From Nitrospira defluvii (GTDB lineage: Bacteria > Nitrospirota > Nitrospiria > Nitrospirales > Nitrospiraceae), in assembly GCA_000196815.1 (NCBI GenBank), contig FP929003.1, forward strand, positions 496,001 to 560,000: 64,000 nt of DNA, read 5' to 3'. Both the position numbers and the translations under genes were made by a program. The stretch's first letter is position 1, and every line of letters starts with the position of its first letter. Below the pieces are notes generated by a model. That model ran no database searches and had not been told where the DNA came from. It was given only the letters and a program-made list of their open reading frames with translations. This document shows positions 1 to 7,555 of this stretch, piece after piece.

Positions 1-544
1 GCGATTTGGTGATGATATTGATGACGCCGTCAAAGGCGTTGAAGCCCCAGACAGCAGAGGCCGGTCCCTTCAAGACTTCGATCCGTTTGATTTCCGGCAG
101 GGTGACCGGCAGGAGTTTCCAGTTTATGGTGCCTTGCAGATCGTTATAGATGGAGCGCCCATCCACCATCACCAGTAGCTTGTTAGCGTTGGTTTGGTTG
201 TCCCCTCGCACGCTGACGTTGAAGTCGGCCCCGCTTGTCTGCATCACTTCCAGGCCGGGGATGCGCCGGAGCAAGGTGGGAATATCGGTTGTGCCGGACA
301 TGCGAATGTCTTCGTCGGTGATCACATAGACATTGGACGGAGCCTGCGAGATCGGCTGCTCATAGCGGCTCGCGATGCTGACGGTTTCTTCTTCTTTCAG
401 CAGTTCCAATTCTTCACTGATGGCGGTCGCAGCCGGCTCTGGCCGATCGGGTGCAGCGGATTCGGCCCATGCCTCGCCCGTCATGCTGACCGTCAGCACG
501 GCCGTCAGCATCGACCGCCTGGCTCGTTTGAATGTTTCATTCAT
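1..544 (-). CDS. TonB-dependent receptor, N-terminal part (runs off the window)
   Basis: Outer-membrane active transporter; only about 181 N-terminal residues are present because the gene continues past base 1. I read an ATG at 544, a signal-like stretch (SMLTAVLTVSMTGEAWA), then a plug domain with IPGLEVMQ, SVRGDNQ, DGRSIYND and EIKRIEVLKGPAS. The start lies 11 nt below the stop of the next receptor, so the two are probably co-transcribed. The plug is nearly the same as its neighbour's (both carry ISQAPSNVYVITDEDIR), which points to a recent tandem duplication. The substrate cannot be told; siderophore, metal complex or another scarce solute are all possible. Confidence 0.9.
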   Translation of the reverse strand, partial: MNETFKRARRSMLTAVLTVSMTGEAWAESAAPDRPEPAATAISEELELLKEEETVSIASRYEQPISQAPSNVYVITDEDIRMSGTTDIPTLLRRIPGLEVMQTSGADFNVSVRGDNQTNANKLLVMVDGRSIYNDLQGTINWKLLPVTLPEIKRIEVLKGPASAVWGFNAFDGVINIITKS

Positions 545-554
545 CGTTCCACAT

Positions 555-2642
555 TCAGAACCTGAGCGTGACCCAACCCATCACCCGGCTGCCGAGCGTA
601 TCGCCCAAGGGATGTTCCTTGTGTTTGTCGCTGAGCGCGTTGTAGACCGCCACGGCCACCTCGGCCTTGTCGTGCCAGAATCGGTACCCGCCCCGCAGGT
701 TCAGCAGGGTATAACTATCGACCGTCGGACTGGTCGGCGCGGGCAGCACCGGCGCGAGCGCGGTGAAAAATTCGATCAACGGATAGGTGGCACTTGCGAC
801 GTAATGCACCGCGATTTCTGAATTGAAGCCGTTGTCCCAGTCACCGCGGAGGCCCACATTCGCTTTCCAGTCCGGGCCGCCGCGTCGAGAGACGCCGGTG
901 AAGGTTTGTCCGATTTTCTGGTAGGACACATTCGCAAAGCCGCTGAGCCATCTGGTGGCGAGGAACTCCAGTCCCGCTTCAGTGCCATAGATGTCGGCCT
1001 CACCGCCGTTGACGAGTGTGCGCGCGGTGCCGACGGTTTGGAAGTTGATCAAGTCGGAGAGGTGATTAAAGAAGAGGTCGAGCCTGGTCCGGAGCCGGTG
1101 TTTCATCCACCAGCCCTGGTATCCCGCTTCGTAGGAAATGATTTGCTCAGGATTGAGTTTCTGTGAGCCCAGCAGCGGGATGGGTGCGAATAGTGGTGGA
1201 ACGGTCGGCAGGATTCGAAGGTCAAGATTCGATTCGAATAGCGTCGGGGGGCGATAGGCGACCGAGCCGCTGATACGAAACGTATGCTCCGGCGTCAGGT
1301 TGTAGACGAGGGCGACACGCGGGCTCCAGGTACCGTTGATTCTGGTGTGCAGGTCGTAGCGGACCCCCGCTACGAGGATGAGCGAGGGACGTATCTTCCA
1401 CTCGTCCTGGAGATGGACCCCGAAACGATCTTCTCGTCCTAATTCAGAGACGGCACTGCCGTCGACCGTGTTGTAACGATAATTGACGCCATAACTCAAC
1501 CGGTTGGACGAGCCGAATTCGAGGCTGTGTTGTGCCTCTATGTTGTAGGTGTTCGTGGTGAACGACACATTGGGCCCGCCGGTCGCGTTCGTCTGCCGGA
1601 CAAATTGCGAGAGGAGCGGATGGGTGGCGGAGTCGACGGGAATGTCGTTGCCCTGCCACCAGCCGCGCACGGAGAAATTGCGGTACTGGTAATGTACGTC
1701 CGTATATCCTTGATTGAATTGGGAACGAGGAATCTGGACGTTTGAAACGGGGCCGTCGAAACGATTGGTATCGATGAACCCTCCGGCTACGCGCAAGGTG
1801 GCGTCACCGGAGAAGTTGTACTGCGTCTGCACGTTGAATTTGTTCGACCGGAAGGCGAGGGCGTCGCTGTTGCGCCATTGTTGATTCTGGTCATGGCCGA
1901 TGGAGAGACGGTAGTCGAGTTTGCCCGCCGACCCGGCCTGGACGGCGGCACTGGAGATGGTGCCGAGTTCCCCGCCGCCGAACTGCAACGTCGTGCCCTT
2001 CATGTCCTGAGCGGATTTCGTGATGATGTTGATCACTCCGTCGAAGGCATTGAAGCCGTAGACGACAGAGGCGGGCCCTTTCAGCACCTCGATGCGTTTA
2101 ATCTCCGGGAGGGTGACCGGAAGCGATTTCCAGAACACCAGACCTTGGCCGTCGATGTAGATCGAGCGACCGTCCACCATCACGAGAATTTTGTTGGCGA
2201 AGAGTTGATTGTCGCCGCGCGCGCTGACATTGAAGTCCGCCCCGGTGACTTGCATGACATCCAGCCCGGGTACGCGGCGGAGAACAGTGGGAATATCGGT
2301 CGCGCCTGAGTGCCGGATGTCCTCGTCGGTGATGACGTAGACGTTGGAGGGTGCTTGCGAGATGGGTTGCTCATGGCGAGTGGCGATGCTGACGGTTTCT
2401 TCCTCTTTGAGCAGTTCGAGTTCTTCGCTGACCGGTGCTACGGGGGCGGTCAAAGAAGGCGATGTGTCCTGAGCCTGAGCGCCGATGGCCCCGCAGCAGA
2501 TCAAGAATCCTCCACAGAGGGGAAGAGCAGAGTGTCGCAATCGATCGCTGATCGGTCGTGTCGCCACAGGGCGTCGCTTGGCCGGCGGAGAGGGGGATGG
2601 GGAGTGGTAGACGGTGCCGGGGGGGTGCATCAGAGGGCGCAT
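555..2642 (-). CDS. TonB-dependent receptor
   Basis: Outer-membrane gated channel energised by TonB-ExbB-ExbD. About 695 residues. An Ala-rich secretion signal ends near GAIGAQAQ, followed by a plug (VPGLDVMQ, SARGDNQ, DGRSIYIDGQG, EIKRIEVLKGPAS) and a barrel ending in the terminal phenylalanine (VTLRF) expected for BAM-assembled proteins. The start is uncertain. An in-frame TTG at 2696 is upstream, but ATG 2642 gives a leader of about 76 nt from the predicted sigma-54 start, matching the other members of the regulon; neither has a clear Shine-Dalgarno site. It is the first gene of a two-receptor unit and lies below the tandem dyads at 2858-2894. Ligand unknown. Confidence 0.92.
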   Translation of the reverse strand: MRPLMHPPGTVYHSPSPSPPAKRRPVATRPISDRLRHSALPLCGGFLICCGAIGAQAQDTSPSLTAPVAPVSEELELLKEEETVSIATRHEQPISQAPSNVYVITDEDIRHSGATDIPTVLRRVPGLDVMQVTGADFNVSARGDNQLFANKILVMVDGRSIYIDGQGLVFWKSLPVTLPEIKRIEVLKGPASVVYGFNAFDGVINIITKSAQDMKGTTLQFGGGELGTISSAAVQAGSAGKLDYRLSIGHDQNQQWRNSDALAFRSNKFNVQTQYNFSGDATLRVAGGFIDTNRFDGPVSNVQIPRSQFNQGYTDVHYQYRNFSVRGWWQGNDIPVDSATHPLLSQFVRQTNATGGPNVSFTTNTYNIEAQHSLEFGSSNRLSYGVNYRYNTVDGSAVSELGREDRFGVHLQDEWKIRPSLILVAGVRYDLHTRINGTWSPRVALVYNLTPEHTFRISGSVAYRPPTLFESNLDLRILPTVPPLFAPIPLLGSQKLNPEQIISYEAGYQGWWMKHRLRTRLDLFFNHLSDLINFQTVGTARTLVNGGEADIYGTEAGLEFLATRWLSGFANVSYQKIGQTFTGVSRRGGPDWKANVGLRGDWDNGFNSEIAVHYVASATYPLIEFFTALAPVLPAPTSPTVDSYTLLNLRGGYRFWHDKAEVAVAVYNALSDKHKEHPLGDTLGSRVMGWVTLRF

Positions 2643-2729
2643 GGCGTACCGTGGATCCCGGCCCGGCGGTGTCGGGCATGGTTGGACAGAAGACAAGCAC
2701 GAGGACTATTTGGTTAGAGGTACCCTCAC

Positions 2730-2744
2730 GCAAAATGCATGCTT
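2730..2744 (-). promoter_or_regulatory. Candidate sigma-54 promoter (degenerate -24) for the TonB receptors
   Basis: On the minus strand the sequence is AAGCAT-GCATT-TTGC, against the consensus TGGCAC-N5-TTGC. The -12 GC and the spacing fit, but the -24 GG is AG. I call it because it sits 115 bp below the tandem dyads, the same distance as in three better copies of this arrangement. Confidence 0.45.
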
Positions 2745-2857
2745 ATGGGATTCTCGGTATGCGGAAAGCCGACGCGTGAATTATGGAGGGGATTCACGCC
2801 ATTTCGGCAATCTTCGTTAGGCGCGAGGTCGAAAGAGGAACTCGAGGATCGCAGCAC

Positions 2858-2894
2858 GTATCTAGTTGGATACAGGCTGTATGTCTTCGGATAC
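2858..2894. promoter_or_regulatory. Tandem 16-bp dyads (upstream activator sites)
   Basis: Two dyads, GTATC-TAGTTG-GATAC (2858-2873) and GTATG-TCTTCG-GATAC (2879-2894), have start points 21 bp apart, about two helical turns. They overlap the stop codon of the RHH gene and precede the TonB receptor unit. The same paired motif recurs at 3563, 12950 and 47191, each time upstream of a sigma-54-like element, so an NtrC-family activator is the likeliest ligand. Confidence 0.7.
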
Positions 2895-3143
2895 ACGGGC
2901 CTGACTGGTTTTATTGACGCGTGGACGACCTGGTTTCAAATCTTGAAGCCGCGGTGAAAAAGGGCGGCCATTCTGCGACTCCAGATTTTGGAGGAGATCC
3001 TCAATCGCCGATGAGATGAGGCCGGCCATCGTCGTGCCGGACGTCCAATAGGCAGCATCGCGCATGCGTTCCAGGAGCTCGGTCGGCAGGCTGACTGTCA
3101 TACGTTGGCGTTTCTGGGATCGCAGATAGATAAATCGATTCAT
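2862..3143 (-). CDS. Ribbon-helix-helix DNA-binding protein
   Basis: A 93-residue protein with an Arc/MetJ/CopG-type fold: a short basic beta strand (RQRMTVSLPTELLERM) followed by two helices (RDAAYWTSGTTMAGLI and SSAIEDLLQNLE), then a proline- and arginine-rich tail. The start at 3143 is set by the strong site AAAGGAG 7 nt upstream; the reading frame is open further up but without a ribosome site. It follows the 32-residue membrane peptide in the same direction and both lie below the dyads at 3563-3599. The isolated RHH unit could be a transcription factor or the antitoxin half of a pair, but no toxin-like partner is adjacent. A role in tuning the receptor genes is inference. Confidence 0.8.
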   Translation of the reverse strand: MNRFIYLRSQKRQRMTVSLPTELLERMRDAAYWTSGTTMAGLISSAIEDLLQNLESQNGRPFSPRLQDLKPGRPRVNKTSQARVSEDIQPVSN

Positions 3144-3251
3144 GGTACCACTCCTTTGCACGAGACCACTGATGTTGATCGCTGACCCCGGGGCCTGTGC
3201 CATGTCGATGCGCGAGTTTGCGGCGCAGGGATATGGCCGGTGTCATGAGGT

Positions 3252-3350
3252 TCACCGCTGCGGCGAGGCGGCGTCTTTCCATACGGCAACAATCAAGAGA
3301 GCCAACATGCCACTGACTCCGATCAGGAGACCACCCATGACGAGTTCCAT
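3252..3350 (-). CDS. Small single-span membrane peptide (32 aa)
   Basis: Reads MELVMGGLLIGVSGMLALLI followed by VAVWKDAASPQR: one hydrophobic helix with a short polar C-terminus. AAAGGAG lies 7 nt before the ATG, an unusually good ribosome site for an open frame of this size. It is the first gene below the predicted sigma-54 promoter at 3429-3443, with a leader of roughly 67 nt, and is followed by the RHH gene. A similar peptide heads the TPS operon at 12569-12745. Function unknown; a regulatory or complex-stabilising membrane peptide is possible. Confidence 0.7.
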   Translation of the reverse strand: MELVMGGLLIGVSGMLALLIVAVWKDAASPQR

Positions 3351-3428
3351 GTCAGGCTCCTTTCTGTACTGAATAAATATTTCCGCTTACCTCAAAAATG
3401 GAACAATCTCTGTACACCCCTGGAAGTA

Positions 3429-3443
3429 GCAACAGCCGTGCCG
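3429..3443 (-). promoter_or_regulatory. Sigma-54 promoter for the small peptide and RHH gene
   Basis: Minus-strand CGGCAC-GGCTG-TTGC matches TGGCAC-N5-TTGC except for the first base; the GG and GC dinucleotides are separated by the required 10 nt. It lies 121 bp below the paired dyads at 3563-3599 and about 79 nt above the ATG at 3350. Confidence 0.72.
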
Positions 3444-3562
3444 TGCGCGCCCGAGAAAGAGACTCCGCCGATTCCTCCCAACCTTTTGAGAATTTCTGCA
3501 TTAGCAAAGCGGTCCGGCAAGAACTGTTGCCGTTTTCCGTGGACGCCTCGCGCATCACGCCT

Positions 3563-3599
3563 GTATCGGATTTCATTCACTGCGTATCAGATTGGATAA
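3563..3599. promoter_or_regulatory. Tandem dyads (one degenerate) upstream of the sigma-54 promoter
   Basis: GTATC-AGATTG-GATAA at 3584-3599 and a weaker GTATC-GGATTT-CATTC at 3563-3578, again with a 21-bp offset. Placement relative to the promoter at 3429-3443 copies the other loci. The stretch 3351-3627 holds these elements and no convincing gene beyond them. Confidence 0.62.
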
Positions 3600-3627
3600 G
3601 GGCACGGAAGTAATACGGGAAGAATTC

Positions 3628-4395
3628 CTACGTCGGCAGGTACACTCCGGATTGATTCAAGAGGTGGTGAAGCATTCGCTCCAACGACTGTTTATCCTCC
3701 CCATGTGTTATGAGGTCGAGCAGGCAGGCAATGGCGTCGTACCAGAGGCCGGACTCGGAATAGCGATACATCGCGTCACGATCGCAAGAGGTCCAGGTGC
3801 ATGGCATGCCCAGTGAGCAGGCTTCACTAAAGGGAAGCCGTTCGATGGTTCCGCCTGCGACAATGTCCCGCGAAGGTTCATCCGGGTCCACGACCAATGT
3901 GACGAACCATCGGTAGGATTCCTGCTCCCTGAGTTCAATTCCATATTCCCGAGGCCTGGTACAGTGAATGCCTGCATGAAGAGGTGAGGGAAGCGCGCGT
4001 TCAAGGATAGGCCGAATTCCGCGGGAGTCCACCACTGTCACGGTCATGGCGTGAGCGGTGGGCAGAGACAGGTACCAACAGAGTGACGGATCGCCTTTGA
4101 TGGTAAAGGCGACATGATCCGGGACCAAGGCGATCAACAGGGGAACTCCGGACTCGGCGCCCCGGCTCTGCCCGCCGATGCGCGCACGTGGCCCATGGTC
4201 CTTTCGCGGTTTATAGAGGGGCAGAGGCGAGTCCGAATCCTTGACGAGATCGGTCGCGCGCCCCTCCGGAAGTGTCGGCGACAATCCGACGGCGCTGCGC
4301 CAGGATATCGGCCACGTCATGGCCACGATAACCAACAGGGTGACTCTGAGGTACAACATCTTGTGTCGGTCAGCCGATGGACGGACTCGCGTCAC
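3628..4395 (-). CDS. DUF928 family protein
   Basis: A 255-residue predicted exported protein. After a hydrophobic N-terminal stretch it carries the DUF928 signature: PRARIGG, LVPDHVAFT, WYLSLPT and, near the end, SGLWYDAIACLLDLI. Several cysteines are present. The GTG start at 4395 lies 3 nt below the stop of the preceding DUF928 paralogue, so translation is probably coupled; an internal ATG at 4359 starting at the signal segment is an alternative. Last gene of the TPS/CHAT operon. As I recall, DUF928 genes also accompany CHAT and TPS genes in cyanobacteria. Biochemical role unknown; a partner or substrate of the CHAT protein is inference. Confidence 0.8.
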   Translation of the reverse strand: MTRVRPSADRHKMLYLRVTLLVIVAMTWPISWRSAVGLSPTLPEGRATDLVKDSDSPLPLYKPRKDHGPRARIGGQSRGAESGVPLLIALVPDHVAFTIKGDPSLCWYLSLPTAHAMTVTVVDSRGIRPILERALPSPLHAGIHCTRPREYGIELREQESYRWFVTLVVDPDEPSRDIVAGGTIERLPFSEACSLGMPCTWTSCDRDAMYRYSESGLWYDAIACLLDLITHGEDKQSLERMLHHLLNQSGVYLPT

Positions 4396-4398
4396 CTC

Positions 4399-5208
4399 TC
4401 AGCGCCGGCCGGCTTGGGCTTGTGCAAGATCCCATTCGGCCACGCCATGCAAGCCGACTTGCTTGAGCAAGGCGGCCCGCTGTTTTCGCAGACCCGTATC
4501 ACCAGGATCGGAGGCAATGAGATCGCACAGGCAGGCCATGGCATCGTACCAGAAACCCGTGGCGGCACTCGTCCTCACCGCTTCCTGGGTGCAGGTGGTC
4601 GTGGCGCCCAATATCATACACTCGCTGAACTCACAGCGTTCGATCATTCCGCCGGTCACGATATCGCGTGAGGGCGAATTCTCATCCTTGATTACGGAGA
4701 TATACCACCGGTATTGGATGTGTGCCTGAAGCGTGAAGCCGAGTTCCTCAAGGTTGACGGCGTGAACACCGGCTTGGTTCGGGGGCGTGATGAACCGTTC
4801 AACCAGCGCGCGAATCGATCGCTCATCGATCAGAGTGAATTTAATCGGCAACGCGGTGTGCTTGGAAAGGAACCAGTTGAGAACGGGATGTTGCTTGACG
4901 GTGATGCCGACGTGGTCGGGAACGAGCGCGGCAATAGCAGGGTCTTCTCCTTCGCTGCCTCTCAAAGTCCCACCGATGCGAGCTCTGGGCATCACTTGTT
5001 GAGGTGCCTGGTACATCGGAATTTCCGGTTGTACGTCAGTTCCCGCCTCGCTGCTGCACACAAACAGGGCGATGAGCATCCCCGTTGTGCCGACCTTCCC
5101 GGCTATGCACAAGCACGTCCGCAACAAGGGCGGAGGCCAAGTGTACCCTTCAGGGCAGGTTGAAAACCCGAGCGAAGCGAGAACGCTGCTGGCGAACTGT
5201 TTCAACAT
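4399..5208 (-). CDS. DUF928 family protein
   Basis: A 269-residue paralogue of the next gene, with the same landmarks: PRARIGGTLRG, ALVPDHVGITV, WFLSKHTALP, QYRWYISVIKDE and GFWYDAMACLCDLI. A hydrophobic segment (VGTTGMLIALFVCSS) near residue 45 suggests export or membrane anchoring, although the N-terminus is longer than a normal signal peptide. ATG 5208 sits 4 nt below the CHAT gene's stop codon. The two DUF928 genes look like a tandem duplication that has diverged considerably. Function unknown. Confidence 0.8.
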   Translation of the reverse strand: MLKQFASSVLASLGFSTCPEGYTWPPPLLRTCLCIAGKVGTTGMLIALFVCSSEAGTDVQPEIPMYQAPQQVMPRARIGGTLRGSEGEDPAIAALVPDHVGITVKQHPVLNWFLSKHTALPIKFTLIDERSIRALVERFITPPNQAGVHAVNLEELGFTLQAHIQYRWYISVIKDENSPSRDIVTGGMIERCEFSECMILGATTTCTQEAVRTSAATGFWYDAMACLCDLIASDPGDTGLRKQRAALLKQVGLHGVAEWDLAQAQAGRR

Positions 5209-5212
5209 CCTG

Positions 5213-7525
5213 CTAGAGCCAATTGTTCAGTAAGAGAAACGCCGACCAATACGCCGGATGTTCATAGAGCTGGCCGGACAGTACCTTCAGCTGTGCAATG
5301 CGCAACGCGTGTGCCTTGGAGATCGATGAGTCACGCAATTGGCGATAAAATTCTGATACCAGTTCCGACGACGCTTCATCGTTAATGAACCAGAGGGTTG
5401 CGAGGGCACTCCTCGCCCCAGCCTTCACCGCAATGCCGGCAAGCCCGAGTGCGGCACGGTCGTCGCCGATACCGGTCTGGCAGGCGCTTAAGGTCAGGAG
5501 TTCCAAGGGATCTTGGCGAAAGCGAAGCAGCCCCACCAGCCGCTCCAACTGCGTCATGGTCAGCCGATCGTCGAACGTCAGCAAAAATGATTCATTCACG
5601 TCCGTGGCAAACCGGCCGTGCGTGGCAATGTGGAGAATGTTGTAGCGGCCGTCCTTCAGTTCCCCTTCCAAGCGTGGCGTGACAAAGTTGCTGTCGAGGA
5701 GTTGCTCGCCCGTGAAGACTGAGTTGAGGTGAGCCATTTCTTCAGCGACATGCGGGAGGGGAGGAAAACCCTGCACCGCTTGAGTCAAACCGCTGGAGAG
5801 CAGGTGGGCTTTGGTTCGGTTGATGGGGCGAGGATCAGTCAAATCGAGGCCGGGGGTCATTGCGACGGCGTACTGTGCGATGAGGAATTGGGTTCCGTCA
5901 TGGAGAGCCGACATGGGAATGGTGCGCAGCGGTCCGTCCGGGACAAAGACCAGCGTGTTGACCTGGAGTTTGCGGATGTCCTCGAGAAGTGGCCGGAGCA
6001 ACCAGTCATAGAGTTGCTGCGCATGGGGCAGGTACTCGCGGGTCGTCCGCTTTTCAAGCAGGCGGCGGAAGCTGCGTATCTCAGCGGTCAGCGCCGCCGC
6101 CGTCACCGGAACGGAGTGTCGTCTGAGGCCGTCGGGAAAGCTCACGAGCAGTTCGGTGCGATCGCTGAAGATGATCGGGTAAATGATGGCCGTCTCAGGG
6201 GACACGGCATCCAGTTTGGTCACTCGAGCCTGCATCTGGTCCACGCAATCATCGCGAAAATAATCACGGAGCTCGGCGGCTTTGTAGGCCTCGATCGCAT
6301 CGCGCGCCGCTTTTAGATACAAGCCGGCTTCAGAGTCCTCTGTCATCAGGGCCGCCCGTTGCAGCAGCAGATCGGCCAATTCAAAATAGAGCGAACGAAT
6401 CGATTGACGGGCAGGATCGAGCGAGCCGTGCGAACTGAACGCCACTTCGGCGCGGATCGGTTGCAGGGTGGCCGCCGCTTCTTGATAGGCCGACAATGCG
6501 CGATCGAGATTGCCCTGACGGGTGAGGAGACGACCACTTTGCCATTGCCACCGGTAGAGTGATTCCGGTGCGCCGGCAGACTGCGCCGCAAAGACGGCTC
6601 GCCGGGTGAGTTGGAGGGCTTCATCTAAGCGGTGCTCCCCCTCATAGAGATGTCCGAGGTGCCCGTAGGCATAGGAGGCGAGGCGCTGACCGCCGGACTC
6701 CTCCGCCATCGCAGCCGCCTCTTGCAGTAGCGCGGCGGATCGTCTGAGCCAGCGCGCATGCTCATCCGGCTGATCCGTCGCCAGGTCGCGATACCCTAAT
6801 GCCAGATTGATAAGCCCATCGGCCTTGTTGTGGGAAACGACAGTCGCTGACAGTCGGTCGGCGGCCTCACTCAAGGCTGCTGCCGCTTCATCAAATCGTT
6901 TCAACTGCATCGCCACCCGCGCGGCGTTAACGCGGGCGCGGACGAAAAGGTCGCGCACAGCCTCCTCCGCCGCGCCTGCCGCGCTGTCTTGAAATGCGGT
7001 AAGGGCTTCAGGCAAACGGCCTTGCAACGCCAGGACAATGCCAAGGTCGTTCCGAAGCGCCGCCGAAAGCGACCCGAGGTTCTTGGTGCGTGCGATCACT
7101 TCGGCTTGCGACAGATAGTCCGCGGCAGTGCCGTATTGATGGCTTGTCACATACGTTTTTCCCAACTCAGAGAGGGTAAGTGCCAGCCATTGTGGGTCGC
7201 CGATTCGACGCGCGAGTTGCAAGGCCAATTCCTGTTGCAGGAAGGCTTGGTTTACATGCCCCAATGCTCGTGCTGCATAGGCGGCATGGAAGAGTGCCTG
7301 AAGATGTCCCTTCGCCTGGCCAGCTTGGTCGTAGAGTTCCGCAGCGGCCTTCCAATCGACAAGCGCCCGATCCAAATTACCCTGCTCTGCGGCGGAAAGA
7401 CCTCGTTGCATCAGCACATCGGCCGTCGGCCCGGTCTCCGCGGCGGATGCCGTCGTGCCGCAGAGCAGAAGTATGAGCCAGAATGTCAGCGCCGACTGCA
7501 GTGAAACGCGAAGCTGCGATGTCAT
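5213..7525 (-). CDS. Exported TPR-CHAT caspase-like protein
   Basis: 770 residues: a signal peptide (LTFWLILLLCGTTASAAE), about ten TPR-like helical repeats (roughly 35-370), then a C-terminal CHAT domain (roughly 450-770). The expected catalytic pair is present: His636 in HIATHGRF and Cys682 in LSACQTG, with the downstream ALATLWFINDEA strand and a terminal AYWSAF helix typical of the family. CHAT proteases are caspase-fold (clan CD) peptidases. The signal peptide places this one in the periplasm or outside. It lies between tpsB and two DUF928 genes with tiny gaps, so processing or control of the TPS exoprotein or of DUF928 proteins is a reasonable inference. Substrate unknown. Confidence 0.9.
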   Translation of the reverse strand: MTSQLRVSLQSALTFWLILLLCGTTASAAETGPTADVLMQRGLSAAEQGNLDRALVDWKAAAELYDQAGQAKGHLQALFHAAYAARALGHVNQAFLQQELALQLARRIGDPQWLALTLSELGKTYVTSHQYGTAADYLSQAEVIARTKNLGSLSAALRNDLGIVLALQGRLPEALTAFQDSAAGAAEEAVRDLFVRARVNAARVAMQLKRFDEAAAALSEAADRLSATVVSHNKADGLINLALGYRDLATDQPDEHARWLRRSAALLQEAAAMAEESGGQRLASYAYGHLGHLYEGEHRLDEALQLTRRAVFAAQSAGAPESLYRWQWQSGRLLTRQGNLDRALSAYQEAAATLQPIRAEVAFSSHGSLDPARQSIRSLYFELADLLLQRAALMTEDSEAGLYLKAARDAIEAYKAAELRDYFRDDCVDQMQARVTKLDAVSPETAIIYPIIFSDRTELLVSFPDGLRRHSVPVTAAALTAEIRSFRRLLEKRTTREYLPHAQQLYDWLLRPLLEDIRKLQVNTLVFVPDGPLRTIPMSALHDGTQFLIAQYAVAMTPGLDLTDPRPINRTKAHLLSSGLTQAVQGFPPLPHVAEEMAHLNSVFTGEQLLDSNFVTPRLEGELKDGRYNILHIATHGRFATDVNESFLLTFDDRLTMTQLERLVGLLRFRQDPLELLTLSACQTGIGDDRAALGLAGIAVKAGARSALATLWFINDEASSELVSEFYRQLRDSSISKAHALRIAQLKVLSGQLYEHPAYWSAFLLLNNWL

Positions 7526-7555
7526 GTCATGCTCCTTCCACCGCAGTGAGGACGG

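Noticed and set aside
2862-3143. Toxin-antitoxin pair based on the RHH protein
   Set aside because: No toxin-like gene overlaps or adjoins; the only neighbour in the unit is a 32-residue membrane peptide, and the sigma-54 promoter is unlike that of typical autoregulated pairs.
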